Positions 52,536-60,829 of a DNA stretch of 64,000 nucleotides are shown here, in pieces. How positions within the stretch are numbered: position 1 is the first letter of the stretch; each line of letters starts with the position of its first letter. Made by a program: the position numbers and the translations under genes. Below the pieces are notes generated by a model. The model did no database searches. It was not told the DNA's origin and saw only the letters and a list, made by a program, of their open reading frames with translations. This stretch comes from Bacillota bacterium (GTDB taxonomy: Bacteria > Bacillota > UBA4882 > UBA10575), in contig DUOH01000049.1 of NCBI GenBank assembly GCA_012838955.1, positions 1 to 64,000 on the forward strand, given 5' to 3'.

Positions 52536-52934
52536 GTGGCTACCTGGGATGAAATTACTTCAACCCTGAAGAAAGGGGTCAATTTTGTCGGAAGTAAATC
52601 CAAGGAGTTAGTAGCGATTACAAAGCTCAGTACTGAAGTGAACGCTTTGAAGAAAGAGAGGACGGAGATGTTGGCAGCTTTGGGCGCCAAAGTCTACCGG
52701 CTTGTACAAGAAGGAAGCCTGGAAAATGCGGATTTGAGCGCAGAGGTGGCGGGCCTCTCCGACTTGGAAAGGAAGATCGCGGAGAAGAATGAAGAGCTTG
52801 AAGAAGTGCGAAAGGATTCTCCGGCGAGAGTAACCGAAGAAAAACCGGAGATTGAGGTCTTGGAGCCAGAAGGATGCGGACACGAGATCCCGGAGGGCGC
52901 GAACTTTTGCCCGGTTTGCGGTAGAAGAGTGTAA
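52536..52934 (+). CDS. Coiled-coil zinc-ribbon protein
   Basis: A helical, coiled-coil body (residues ~15-95; LSTEVNALKKERTEMLAALG and LERKIAEKNEELEEVRK) ends in a zinc ribbon (CGHEIPEGANFCPVCG; 3-4 Cys/His ligands). Proteins of this layout are common in Firmicutes and of unknown function; they may bind protein partners. GTG 52,536 has AAGGAGG eleven bases before it, a little far. A terminator follows. Confidence 0.7.
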   Translation: MATWDEITSTLKKGVNFVGSKSKELVAITKLSTEVNALKKERTEMLAALGAKVYRLVQEGSLENADLSAEVAGLSDLERKIAEKNEELEEVRKDSPARVTEEKPEIEVLEPEGCGHEIPEGANFCPVCGRRV

Positions 52935-52970
52935 CAGGAAAGGCTTTATCATAATTTATACCGCTTAGTA

Positions 52971-53003
52971 AACCCCTTTGAACTTCCTCAGAGGGGTTCT
53001 TTA
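52971..53003 (+). terminator. Terminator of the zinc-ribbon gene
   Basis: AACCCCTTTGA and TCAGAGGGGTT form an 11-bp stem (one wobble) around ACTTCC; CTTTAT follows. Confidence 0.75.
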
Positions 53004-53057
53004 TAAAGGGAATCCGTTTTTGACCGCGAATATTCTCCTTGAAAGCCACGCTAACTT

Positions 53058-53792
53058 TTGCACAGGAATATGAAGATGTCTGGAGAGAAAACGATGGGGA
53101 GCAAAGAAAACCCGGAAGGTAAAGGAAGAACAAGAACAGAGTCCAAGCTGCGCCAGGAACGACTACGCCAGAAGGCCATGTATTGGATGGAAGAGGAGGT
53201 TATGGGACTTGGATATCAAGCCGTGGCTGGCCTGGACGAAGCGGGGCGGGGGCCATTGGCCGGGCCGGTGGTGGCGGCGGCTGTTATTCTGTGTCCGCAG
53301 GTCTTTATACCCGGGATCAACGACTCCAAGAAACTAAGTCCGGAAAGAAGAACCCGGATCTATCAGGAGATTGTCGAATCAGGCCTGCCCTATGCCGTAG
53401 GCGAAGCCGGGGTGGAGGAGATTGACCGCCTTAATATTCTGCAAGCCTCTAGATTGGCTATGCTACGGGCAGTGGAAAACCTGCCGAGGAAGGCGGATTA
53501 TTTATTGATTGATGGTTATGCCTGGCCCGGAATCAGCCTTCCTCACCGGGGCGTAATTAAGGGGGATACCAAAAGTTTATCCATTGCCGCAGCTTCTATA
53601 GTCGCCAAGGTAACAAGAGACCGGATGATGGAGGAGTTGGATCAGGCCTATCCGGAGTATGGTTTTGCCAAACATAAAGGGTATGCCACGGCCGAACATA
53701 TCAAGGCAATCTCACTTTATGGCCTGTCACCGGTCCACCGGAAAAGTTTTCATCTACGGAGTAAGCAACAACCTCTGGACCTGGAAGCGTAG
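53058..53792 (+). CDS. rnhB: Ribonuclease HII
   Basis: RNase HII cuts RNA in RNA-DNA hybrids. Catalytic residues are in GLDEAGRGPLAGPVVAAAV (Asp-Glu), DGYAWP and SIAAASIVAKVTRDR, and the C-terminal GFAKHKGYAT is present. The 244-residue frame starts at TTG 53,058, but the first 35 residues are low in family likeness; ATG 53,094 with GGAG nine bases upstream is a good alternative. It opens the rnhB-ylqG-ylqH cluster. Confidence 0.94.
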   Translation: MHRNMKMSGEKTMGSKENPEGKGRTRTESKLRQERLRQKAMYWMEEEVMGLGYQAVAGLDEAGRGPLAGPVVAAAVILCPQVFIPGINDSKKLSPERRTRIYQEIVESGLPYAVGEAGVEEIDRLNILQASRLAMLRAVENLPRKADYLLIDGYAWPGISLPHRGVIKGDTKSLSIAAASIVAKVTRDRMMEELDQAYPEYGFAKHKGYATAEHIKAISLYGLSPVHRKSFHLRSKQQPLDLEA

Positions 53793-53823
53793 GCGTACAG
53801 TCTTGAATGCTGAGGTGAGAAGG

Positions 53824-55305
53824 ATGACTGAGATCATGAACTCCACCGCTTTTCCCCGGTTCATCAACGGGAAGCTGACGAAGACCACAGCAGGAGAGTT
53901 GTTCTTAAAGACCTCCTCCGGATCGATTCCTGTACGGATTGAAGGCGCCTCAGTTCCGTTAGACCAAGAGACGCTTTTTGAATTCCTCCGGGCAGAGCCC
54001 GGGCGCCTGCTGCTTACCCCACTGACGGAGTGGGAGTCGCTACAACACGCTCTGCCTTTTCTGAAAGGGATGCCCCAGGCTGAACCGGGAATTTGGGAGG
54101 GGCTGGTGAAAGCAGCGGTTGCGGAAGAGCTCCCTCTCGATCAAGAAGTATTACTATCCTTACGAAAAATGTCTTTAACTGCGGAAAAGTCCTGGGGAGT
54201 GAAGGTGGCGCCGCGGGTATTCGCTTTTTTACTCCGTAAAGAGCTTCCGGTAACGCAAGCTACAGTACTGTGGGCTCTTTACACCAGGTATCCTGCTGTC
54301 CAAAGAGAAATCTGGCATCAGTTATGGCTAAGCCAGGAAGAAGGCGCTCCGGCCCAGGCGCCAGGGGAAGATTCGCCTTCATCGGGAGGAACCCCAGGTT
54401 TTAAGCAGGGTGAAGAAGTCCGAACTAACTTTCTACACGGAAAGAGCGGGCAAGATCTGGCCGTAACCATTAAAAATCTCCTTAAATTACTGGGTGAAGG
54501 TAGAAAGGAGACCTCAGCTCCGCCCAGAAGAGGGCATCTCCAAGACCAACAGGTGACGAGCGCTTCGGCGGAAGCCGTGCAGGCGCCGGAGGCCGCAGCT
54601 AAAGGAGTAAGCCGGGAACTTTCTGATGTCCATCTGTTCTCTACGTCAGAGCAGGTCGGCGAAGACGCCGGTCCAACCGGAACAGAGAAAGGTATGGGAC
54701 AATCCGGGGAGACGCTTCCGCCTGGCCTTGACAGTCCGCAGAAAAGCGGAGAAAGGAGGGGGAAGGGCCCTGTTGCCCCTCCTCAAGATAAGACCGTTGA
54801 ACGGTTAAAACCGGAGTCTGCCTCCGAAGTCAACCCAGAGGAAGAAGTCATGGAAAAAACCTTGAAAGGGAAAGCCGGGCAGATCCATGATCCTAAAGAG
54901 ATGTGGACGGAGATCCTCAAAGAATCTTCCCGTTTTTTGGCTGTACAATCCAAGGAAGACCAGAGTTTGGCTCAGCTTATCTTCTGTCTCTTCCCCCGCC
55001 AGGAGCAAGAGATTCGTTGTGAGGCCAGGGGCGATCACCGGTCAGAGCGGGGGAGGGGGTATAGTTTTCGCTTGTCTTACCACTCTCAGGAGTTGCAGGA
55101 GGTTGAGCTCATCGGAGCTTATACTAAAAGTGGTTTGGAGCTGTTGATTGAGGTTGAGGACGTTTCCAGGCTACAGCCGCATTTTTCCGATTTGAAGGAC
55201 TTTTTGACTGGCAGAGGCTGGTCTGTAAAGAGGATACGGGTGGCGGAAAGAAACAAGCAGTCCAAGGAGAGAACCCTTCCGCCACGGATAGATGGGTGGG
55301 TCTGA
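53824..55305 (+). CDS. ylqG: YlqG / FliK-like C-terminal domain protein
   Basis: The 493-residue protein has a low-complexity, Pro/Ser/Gly/Glu-rich middle (about 190-370) and a C-terminal domain of ~110 residues (RPREQEIRCEARG, SRLQPHFSDLKDFLTGRGW) resembling the hook-length protein FliK. The order rnhB-ylqG-ylqH is the Bacillus one, where ylqH encodes an FlhB-like domain, so the pair looks like a detached flagellar-type length-control module. ATG 53,824 follows GAGGTG by six bases; a frame from 53,659 would overlap rnhB by 134 bp and is rejected. No flagellar gene is in the window. Confidence 0.75.
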   Translation: MTEIMNSTAFPRFINGKLTKTTAGELFLKTSSGSIPVRIEGASVPLDQETLFEFLRAEPGRLLLTPLTEWESLQHALPFLKGMPQAEPGIWEGLVKAAVAEELPLDQEVLLSLRKMSLTAEKSWGVKVAPRVFAFLLRKELPVTQATVLWALYTRYPAVQREIWHQLWLSQEEGAPAQAPGEDSPSSGGTPGFKQGEEVRTNFLHGKSGQDLAVTIKNLLKLLGEGRKETSAPPRRGHLQDQQVTSASAEAVQAPEAAAKGVSRELSDVHLFSTSEQVGEDAGPTGTEKGMGQSGETLPPGLDSPQKSGERRGKGPVAPPQDKTVERLKPESASEVNPEEEVMEKTLKGKAGQIHDPKEMWTEILKESSRFLAVQSKEDQSLAQLIFCLFPRQEQEIRCEARGDHRSERGRGYSFRLSYHSQELQEVELIGAYTKSGLELLIEVEDVSRLQPHFSDLKDFLTGRGWSVKRIRVAERNKQSKERTLPPRIDGWV

Positions 55306-55600
55306 AATGAGCGCGGATTTACGAAACCGGGCCGCCGTTGCTCTCCGGTTTGATCCGGACCAGGATGATGCCCCGGTAGTGTTGGCCAAAGGCAAGGGGT
55401 ATATTGCCGAGGCTATTTTAGAACTGGCGCGTCAAGCCGGAATCCCTGCCATTGAAGAGCCTGAGCTCTTACAGTTGCTAGAGGGGGTAGAGATCGGGCA
55501 ATACATTCCCCCGGAAGCTTATACCTTGGTGGCGGAGATTATCGCTTTCCTCATGAGCCTTGATGAGCGGGCCCGGGTCAGTAAAAAAGGGAAATCATGA
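55292..55600 (+). CDS. ylqH: FlhB-like C-terminal domain protein
   Basis: The 102 residues match the cytoplasmic domain of FlhB/EscU without the membrane part: AVALRFDPDQDDAPVVLAKG, AEAILELARQAGIP, LLQLLEGVEIGQYIP, ELYTLVAEIIAFL-like (AYTLVAEIIAFL). The NPTH autocleavage motif is absent. It overlaps ylqG by 14 bp. Such small FlhB relatives (YlqH/FlhX) are known in Firmicutes; their role is open. A strong terminator follows. Confidence 0.85.
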   Translation: MGGSEMSADLRNRAAVALRFDPDQDDAPVVLAKGKGYIAEAILELARQAGIPAIEEPELLQLLEGVEIGQYIPPEAYTLVAEIIAFLMSLDERARVSKKGKS

Positions 55601-55612
55601 TCTTATTTAGGC

Positions 55613-55659
55613 AAAAAAGACGGGAGGACAAGTTCTATACTTGTAAACCGTCTTTTTTT
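55613..55659 (+). terminator. Terminator of rnhB-ylqG-ylqH
   Basis: AAAAAAGACGG and CCGTCTTTTTTT form the outer stem, with an inner ACAAGT/ACTTGT hairpin. Confidence 0.85.
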
Positions 55660-55763
55660 GTCAGCGCTAACAAGCGGCGTTGAGAAAAGGAGGTTAATTG
55701 TTTCACTGTAATATATTGTTCTGCACTCCAGAGGTGACGAAGGAATTATTTTTCTGAGCCCGG

Positions 55764-55793
55764 CAGGAAAATTAAGGTATTATTGAGAATATA
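55764..55793 (+). promoter_or_regulatory. Sigma-H-like promoter, copy 1
   Basis: GCAGGAAAA, 12 bases, then TGAGAATAT fits the SigH pattern. It lies 34 bp before the decayed hydrolase start at 55,828. It shares GCAGGAAAATTAAGG and GAGAATAT with the copy at 58,113, the spacing being identical. Confidence 0.55.
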
Positions 55794-55827
55794 ATGTAAT
55801 ATTCAAGGCGGTGAAGGCGACCTTTAT

Positions 55828-56320
55828 ATGTGGAAAAGGTTTAGGGGTTTGCCCGGATACTGGCTGGAACAATCCGTAAACTTTAAGACAGTGGTTGCTT
55901 TATTTTGGCGGGAGTATTTATAGGGAAAAGAACAACAACAAATGGACTCTTCAGTTTTTCCAAGCTCCGGAATATTCGGTGGTGGATCTAATAAAATGGG
56001 TAAAAGGGAATAAATTTTCCTTACGAGCATTATGGCCGGAAATTATGGAGTATAACCTATTTGAAGAACTTCCTGAACTGGAAGTACCTGTATATTTTCT
56101 AGTGGGCAGGCATGATTATAATACGCCATTTGCACTTGTGGAAAGATATTACTATTATTTGAAAGCTCCGCGCAAAGAATTGATTTGGTTTGACAACTCG
56201 GCTCATAGTCCAATGTATGAGGAGGCAGAGAAGTTCAATAGTGTTCTCCTGGAGATAGCGGGAAAAGAGACTAATGCCAATGTTATTTCAAAGGGTCTTG
56301 GCAGCCGGAGAAGATTTTGA
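55828..56320 (+). pseudogene. Alpha/beta hydrolase, truncated and frameshifted
   Basis: From ATG 55,828 the frame reads FRGLPGYWLEQSVNFKTVV and soon hits TAG at 55,921; the other frame continues (LLYFGGSIYREKNNN) to 56,320 with VYFLVGRHDYNTPFALVERY and FDNSAHSPMYEEAEKF, the Asp and His regions of a peptidase/hydrolase. The nucleophile domain is absent, so this is an inactive fragment. It has a terminator and a sigma-H-like promoter. Confidence 0.7.
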
Positions 56321-56391
56321 TCGGTTGCTAAACGAGTATTGGTGGTTAGTTAACAAGCATGGTACAGGTAAAAATTGAATCAATTACTAAG

Positions 56392-56422
56392 GGGTCCCGT
56401 TTATAAACGGGGCTCTTTTTTT
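56392..56422 (+). terminator. Terminator after the decayed hydrolase
   Basis: The palindrome CCCGTTTATAAACGGG is followed by GCTCTTTTTTT. Confidence 0.8.
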
Positions 56423-56542
56423 GCGCAAAGCAGCCATGGAAACAGAATAAAGCGGACTGGGCAAAATATTCTACAATAATATTTCTTGGGCAATAGCAGG
56501 CTTTATCTGAAGAACAGCCTCATACCGGAGGAATTTATTTAG

Positions 56543-56571
56543 TTGACATAAAACCAACGATCAGTTAAAAT
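56543..56571 (+). promoter_or_regulatory. Sigma-A promoter of the xylanase gene
   Basis: TTGACA (56,543-56,548) and TAAAAT (56,566-56,571) are 17 bp apart, near consensus. The leader to the gene is about 270 nt. Confidence 0.75.
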
Positions 56572-56663
56572 ATCAGTAACAGGAAAAAAATGGAAACAAT
56601 ATTGTTGACCTGGAGGCGTTTTTAAAACCGGTTGCAATCACAGTCAGGCTGGTTTGAAATTAG

Positions 56664-56733
56664 GGAACGTTCCTACTCTTTTGAGGTGTGCTCAGGAAGG
56701 AAGAATCAAAAATCCGGCGCTCCGGAACGTTCT
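56664..56733 (+). promoter_or_regulatory. Paired palindromes in the xylanase leader
   Basis: GGAACGTTCC at 56,664-56,673 and GGAACGTTC(T) at 56,724-56,733 lie exactly 60 bp apart, centre to centre, downstream of the promoter. They may be operators (LacI-type or other) or parts of an RNA structure. Confidence 0.4.
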
Positions 56734-56844
56734 CACCATGGAGGTGATGAAGCTATTTAATTTAAGAAAGAAAAGTGACGTCCACTAGATCGGCTTGATA
56801 GAGTAGAACAGGGATTAAACACGAAAAAAAGGGAGGAAAGTCAA

Positions 56845-57951
56845 GTGAAACTAAAGCCAATCAGGTTGTTATTAGCCATGTTAATGTGTGTTACATTTAC
56901 ACTGGCTACCGTAAGCCTACAGGCGCAAACGACGATTACTTCCAATCAAACCGGCGTTCATGACGGCTATAACTATGAATTGTGGAAGGATTCCGGGAAT
57001 ACCCGCATGACGCTTAACAGTGGCGGTACTTTTTATTGCGAGTGGAGTAACATCAATAATGCGTTATTCCGTAAAGGAAAGAAATTCGACGAAACCAAGA
57101 CCCACCAGCAACTTGGGAATATTTCAGTAAACTATGGTTGTAACTACCAACCAAACGGCAATTCATATTTGTGCGTCTACGGTTGGACAGTTGACCCCCT
57201 CGTAGAATATTACATTGTTGACAGTTGGGGCAGCTGGCGTCCGCCCGGGGCAACGTCCAAGGGGACCATCACTGTTGACGGTGGCACGTATGACATCTAT
57301 GAGACCACCCGGATCAACCAGCCGTCCATCAGAGGAACTGCAACTTTTCAGCAGTATTGGAGTGTCCGGACGTCCAAACGGACGAGCGGAACAATATCTG
57401 TCAGTCAACACTTTAACGCCTGGGAGAACAGGGGCATGCGCCTGGGGAAAATGTATGAAGTCGCCCTCTGTGTGGAAGGTTATCAAAGCAGCGGGAATGC
57501 CAATGTGTATAGTAATACAATTAATGTGGGCGGAGGTAGTGATTATCCGCCGCCTACTCCGCCTCCCGGTGGTAACGGTGGTGGCGGCGGAACCACTATC
57601 GTGCAATGTGAGAGTATGAGCATCAGTGGTCCGTACGCCGGGAGAATCAGTTCACCCTTCTCCGGGGTGGCTTTATATGCCAACAATGACCGTTGCCAAT
57701 ATACACAGTATTTCGCCAATGGTACCCATAATTTTTCACTCCGTGGCTGTTCCAATAATTCCAACATGGCCAGGGTTGATTTGAGAATCGGCGGACAGTA
57801 TAAGGGTACTTTCTACTACGGTGGGAGTTATCCTGCAGTCTATACCCTGTACAATGTCAGCCATGGCACTGGAAATCAACCGATCGAGCTGATTCTAACA
57901 GCGGATAACGGACAGTGGGATGCGTACCTGGATTATTTGGAGATTCATTAA
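56845..57951 (+). CDS. Secreted GH11 endo-1,4-beta-xylanase with C-terminal CBM
   Basis: A signal peptide ([20 protein letters not shown]) leads a GH11 jelly-roll (residues ~28-228) with the nucleophile E121 in [17 protein letters not shown], the acid/base E211 in VEGYQSSG and the conserved [24 protein letters not shown] region. A Pro/Gly linker (235-250) joins a C-terminal module of ~115 residues ([20 protein letters not shown] ... DYLEIH) of the CBM36/CBM60 type that binds xylan with calcium. The product would cut xylan outside the cell. GTG/ATG: start at GTG 56,845 with GGGAGGAAAG upstream. It lies in a segment absent from the standard rnhB-comM cluster. Confidence 0.92.
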   Translation: MKLKPIRLLLAMLMCVTFTLATVSLQAQTTITSNQTGVHDGYNYELWKDSGNTRMTLNSGGTFYCEWSNINNALFRKGKKFDETKTHQQLGNISVNYGCNYQPNGNSYLCVYGWTVDPLVEYYIVDSWGSWRPPGATSKGTITVDGGTYDIYETTRINQPSIRGTATFQQYWSVRTSKRTSGTISVSQHFNAWENRGMRLGKMYEVALCVEGYQSSGNANVYSNTINVGGGSDYPPPTPPPGGNGGGGGTTIVQCESMSISGPYAGRISSPFSGVALYANNDRCQYTQYFANGTHNFSLRGCSNNSNMARVDLRIGGQYKGTFYYGGSYPAVYTLYNVSHGTGNQPIELILTADNGQWDAYLDYLEIH

Positions 57952-58021
57952 AAAACCCCAAAGAGCGGTAGATGACAGTCTTTTCAGTCTTTGACTTGAA
58001 TTCCGGTGGTGTTTTCTTAGC

Positions 58022-58062
58022 GAAAATTCCCGGCGGGCTTGGCACCCACCGGGAATTTTTTA
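58022..58062 (+). terminator. Terminator of the xylanase gene
   Basis: AAAATTCCCGG and CCGGGAATTTTTT pair with a 15-nt loop. Confidence 0.9.
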
Positions 58063-58112
58063 TGCGGGCATCTCTGAGTTAAGCGATGCAAGAGATATTT
58101 TTGATCAAAATG

Positions 58113-58142
58113 GCAGGAAAATTAAGGAAGTTATGAGAATAT
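58113..58142 (+). promoter_or_regulatory. Sigma-H-like promoter, copy 2, before yraN
   Basis: GCAGGAAAA, 12 bases, ATGAGAATAT fits the SigH pattern. The GAAT lies 41 bp before the yraN ATG, as in copy 1 (40 bp before its gene). Confidence 0.6.
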
Positions 58143-58177
58143 TAGTAATCAGTCATCCTTGAAGAACAGGTGGTTTT

Positions 58178-58558
58178 ATGTACCGGAAGAGACTGGGCGA
58201 TTACGGAGAGTACTTGGCCAGGACAATCTTGGAGCAGAAGGGCTACCGGATCATCGACGTCAAGTACCATACCAGGTACGGGGAGGTTGACTTGATTGCC
58301 AGAGAAGGAAAGTACCTTGTTTTTGTGGAGGTTAAGACCAGAATCGGGCGGAGGTTCGGTTCCGGACTGACCGCGGTGACCAAGGCCAAAAAACAAAGGC
58401 TAATCCAGTCGGCGTACTGTTATTTAAGGGGGAAGGGCCTTTCTAATCAGGCTTGCCGTTTCGATCTATTGTCCCTAACTCTTGACCGCCAGGGGAGACT
58501 GGAGGCTTGTGATCTGGTGGTCAACGCTATAGAAGTCGAAGGGGGTAATTACTACTGA
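58178..58558 (+). CDS. yraN: YraN (UPF0102) nuclease-fold protein
   Basis: YraN has an endonuclease-like fold; LGDYGEYLARTILEQKGYRI, YHTRYGEVDLIAREGKYLVFVEVKTR carry the E...D..E-V-K core. Function is unknown, often linked to DNA processing. The 126 residues are normal. The stop overlaps comM as TGATG, so the two are coupled, as in many genomes. Confidence 0.92.
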   Translation: MYRKRLGDYGEYLARTILEQKGYRIIDVKYHTRYGEVDLIAREGKYLVFVEVKTRIGRRFGSGLTAVTKAKKQRLIQSAYCYLRGKGLSNQACRFDLLSLTLDRQGRLEACDLVVNAIEVEGGNYY

Positions 58559-60072
58559 TGTTGGCCAAAACACTAAGCGGCACGGTATTGGGGATTAACG
58601 GGCAAATCGTTGAGGTTGAAGTCGATTTGTCGAACGGGCTACCCTCCTTTGACTTGGTGGGTTTGGCTGATACCGCAGTGAAGGAATCCAAAGAGCGGGT
58701 CAGGGCGGCCATTAAGAACACGGGATATGAGTTTCCCATTCAAAGAATCATCGTCAACCTTGCCCCGGCTGACTTGAAAAAAGAAGGGAGTAGTTTTGAT
58801 CTACCAATCGCTCTAGGCATCTTGTCTGCACAGGGTCTGATCTTTACCCCTAAATTAGCGACCGGTATGATCCTGGGCGAATTAGCGTTAGACGGTTCAA
58901 TCAGGCCCATTCGCGGAGCATTACCAATGGTCATCGCCGCCCAGAAAGAAGGGTTGGGCTTTGTGATCCTGCCGTTGAGCAATTATGCGGAGACCAGGGT
59001 GGTCAAGGGAATTGAGATTATCCCTGTTGATCACCTCCGAACGGCGGTGGATTTTTTGGTTACCGGATCGCTTCCGCTGGTCACTTCCTCCCCACCGGCG
59101 CAGGAAACCGGGGGTTATAACCACGATTATCTGGACGTGAAGGGGCAGGAAACCGCCAAACGCGCGCTGGAAATTGCGGCTGCCGGCGGTCATAATCTGC
59201 TAATGGTCGGTCCGCCGGGTTCGGGCAAGACGATGCTGGCCAGAAGGCTCCCGTCCATCCTACCGGATCTCACCTCGGAAGAAGCGCTTGAGCTAACCAA
59301 GATCTATAGCATTGCCGGGTTACTGACACCCGGAATGTCTCTGGTCACCAAGCGCCCGTTTCGTAGTCCGCATCATACCATTAGTAAAGTAGGGATGATT
59401 GGCGGGGGACGATATCCCCGGCCGGGAGAAGTAACCTTAGCCCATCACGGGGTGCTCTTCCTGGACGAGTTGCCCGAGTTTCCCAAGGATGTTTTGGAGG
59501 CTCTTCGGCAACCTTTAGAAGATAGGGTGGTCACAGTTACCCGTTCCATGCTTTCCCTGACCTATCCGGCCGGGTTTATGCTGCTCTGTTCGATGAACCC
59601 CTGTCCGTGCGGTTATCTGCATGACGACAGGCAGCCGTGTTCCTGCACGCCCAGGCAGATTCAGCGGTACCGCTCCCGGCTTTCCGGTCCCTTTCTTGAC
59701 CGAATTGACTTCCTCCTTGAGGTGCAGCGCTTAAGTGAAGAGGAGATGTTGGGGATGAAGACCGGCGAGTCTTCCCGGACGATCCGCGAAAGGGTAATTA
59801 AAGCCAGAAAAATACAGGCAGACAGGTTTCAGGGGAGGCCAATTCATGCTAATGCTCAGATGGGAGAGGGGGAGTTGAAACTCTTTTGTGAGCTTTCCGG
59901 TGAGAGCAGACGCTTATTAGTGGCGGCAATCCGGACTTATAATATTTCCGCGCGTGGGTATAGCAGGTTGTTGAAGGTGGCCAGAACCATCGCGGACCTT
60001 CAGGGAGAAGAGAAGATCAACGCGACGAGTCTGGCAGAGGCTATTCAGTATAAGGGCTTGGAAGGAATTTAA
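58558..60072 (+). CDS. comM: Mg-chelatase-like AAA+ protein ComM
   Basis: ComM is a hexameric helicase that promotes branch migration in natural transformation. The 504 residues include the N-terminal S5-like/Lon-like domain, Walker A VGPPGSGKTMLARRLP, sensor/Walker B HHGVLFLDELPEF and CSMNPCPCGY, and a C-terminal domain. ComM links the region to DNA uptake, in keeping with the sigma-H promoter. A second, 50-bp copy of part of this gene (59,806-59,855) lies at 62,988. The downstream terminator is at 60,278. Confidence 0.95.
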   Translation: MLAKTLSGTVLGINGQIVEVEVDLSNGLPSFDLVGLADTAVKESKERVRAAIKNTGYEFPIQRIIVNLAPADLKKEGSSFDLPIALGILSAQGLIFTPKLATGMILGELALDGSIRPIRGALPMVIAAQKEGLGFVILPLSNYAETRVVKGIEIIPVDHLRTAVDFLVTGSLPLVTSSPPAQETGGYNHDYLDVKGQETAKRALEIAAAGGHNLLMVGPPGSGKTMLARRLPSILPDLTSEEALELTKIYSIAGLLTPGMSLVTKRPFRSPHHTISKVGMIGGGRYPRPGEVTLAHHGVLFLDELPEFPKDVLEALRQPLEDRVVTVTRSMLSLTYPAGFMLLCSMNPCPCGYLHDDRQPCSCTPRQIQRYRSRLSGPFLDRIDFLLEVQRLSEEEMLGMKTGESSRTIRERVIKARKIQADRFQGRPIHANAQMGEGELKLFCELSGESRRLLVAAIRTYNISARGYSRLLKVARTIADLQGEEKINATSLAEAIQYKGLEGI

Positions 60073-60277
60073 CGGTAAAAATGAGTTGGAGCCTGTCAAG
60101 AATTTTCTGCTTTTAGCAATTGTGGCTTACTGTAAATAGAGTCACTTTATCCGGGAAGAAAATAGAGAGTTGAGGATGTGGTTTTCTATTTATCCTGCCC
60201 ATATTAGCTCTTCCGAAAAGAGCTAAACCAGTAAGGAAAGTTCGAGGTTAATAGCTGACTATTAGGTTATTGGCGTA

Positions 60278-60311
60278 AGCCCTGTTCCTCATAGATGAGG
60301 GGCTGGGTTTT
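60278..60311 (+). terminator. Terminator after comM
   Basis: AGCCC...GGCT encloses CCTCAT/ATGAGG, and GGGTTTTTC follows. Between comM and this point another hairpin (TTAGCTCTT/AAGAGCTAA, 60,204-60,226) has no T-run. No gene is seen in 60,073-60,403. Confidence 0.7.
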
Positions 60312-60339
60312 TCTGTGTTTTACTGACAAATATTTCTGG

Positions 60340-60388
60340 TTGGCAAAACCCATGAAGAGGGTATATAATTTAATCGAACATATGTTTG
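60340..60388 (+). promoter_or_regulatory. Promoter with LexA (SOS) box
   Basis: TTGGCA (60,340-60,345), an 18-bp spacer and TATAAT (60,364-60,369) form the promoter. CGAACATATGTTTG at 60,375-60,388 matches the Bacillus-type LexA box CGAACRNRYGTTYG and covers the transcription start. LexA would repress umuD-umuC-SRAP until DNA damage. Confidence 0.92.
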
Positions 60389-60403
60389 AGGAGAGCGAAC
60401 ATC

Positions 60404-60829
60404 ATGAGTATTATAATTCATCCTCCCGATCTCAATTCGAATCTGCCTTTACCCAATGTCGGAAATCAAATAGTAGCTGGCTTTCCATCGCCAGCAGAAG
60501 ACTATGTGGAGGCGATGCTCGATCTGAATCAATTATTGATTAAAAATCCCAGCGCTACCTTTTACGGCCGAGTGAAGGGAACTTCGATGAAAGACGCTGG
60601 GGTTGACGATGGCGATCTTCTTGTGATCGATAAGTCGCTGACTTATCGAAACAACGCTTTGGCGGTTTGCTTTCTGAACGGCGAATTCACTTTAAAACGG
60701 ATTAAAAAAGAAGGGGATACGTTGCTCCTGATGCCCGCTAATCCTGACTTTCAGCCAATCCTGGTCAAGGAAGACGCCGACTTTGCCGTTTGGGGAATCG
60801 TTACTTATATCATTAAGAAGGCCTACTAA
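60404..60829 (+). CDS. umuD: UmuD-like SOS protein (S24 peptidase fold)
   Basis: UmuD is cleaved with RecA help and then activates the Y-family polymerase UmuC. The 141 residues hold the cleavage site in IVAGFPSPAEDY (Ala-Gly), the catalytic Ser in GTSMKDAGVDDGDL and the Lys in FTLKRIKK. ATG 60,404 follows GAGGAG; the earlier frame from 60,386 crosses the LexA box and is rejected. It ends directly at the umuC ATG. Confidence 0.92.
   Translation: MSIIIHPPDLNSNLPLPNVGNQIVAGFPSPAEDYVEAMLDLNQLLIKNPSATFYGRVKGTSMKDAGVDDGDLLVIDKSLTYRNNALAVCFLNGEFTLKRIKKEGDTLLLMPANPDFQPILVKEDADFAVWGIVTYIIKKAY

Noticed and set aside
53659-53823. Upstream start of the ylqG frame
   Set aside because: It overlaps rnhB by 134 bp and lacks a ribosome-binding site; ATG 53,824 has one.
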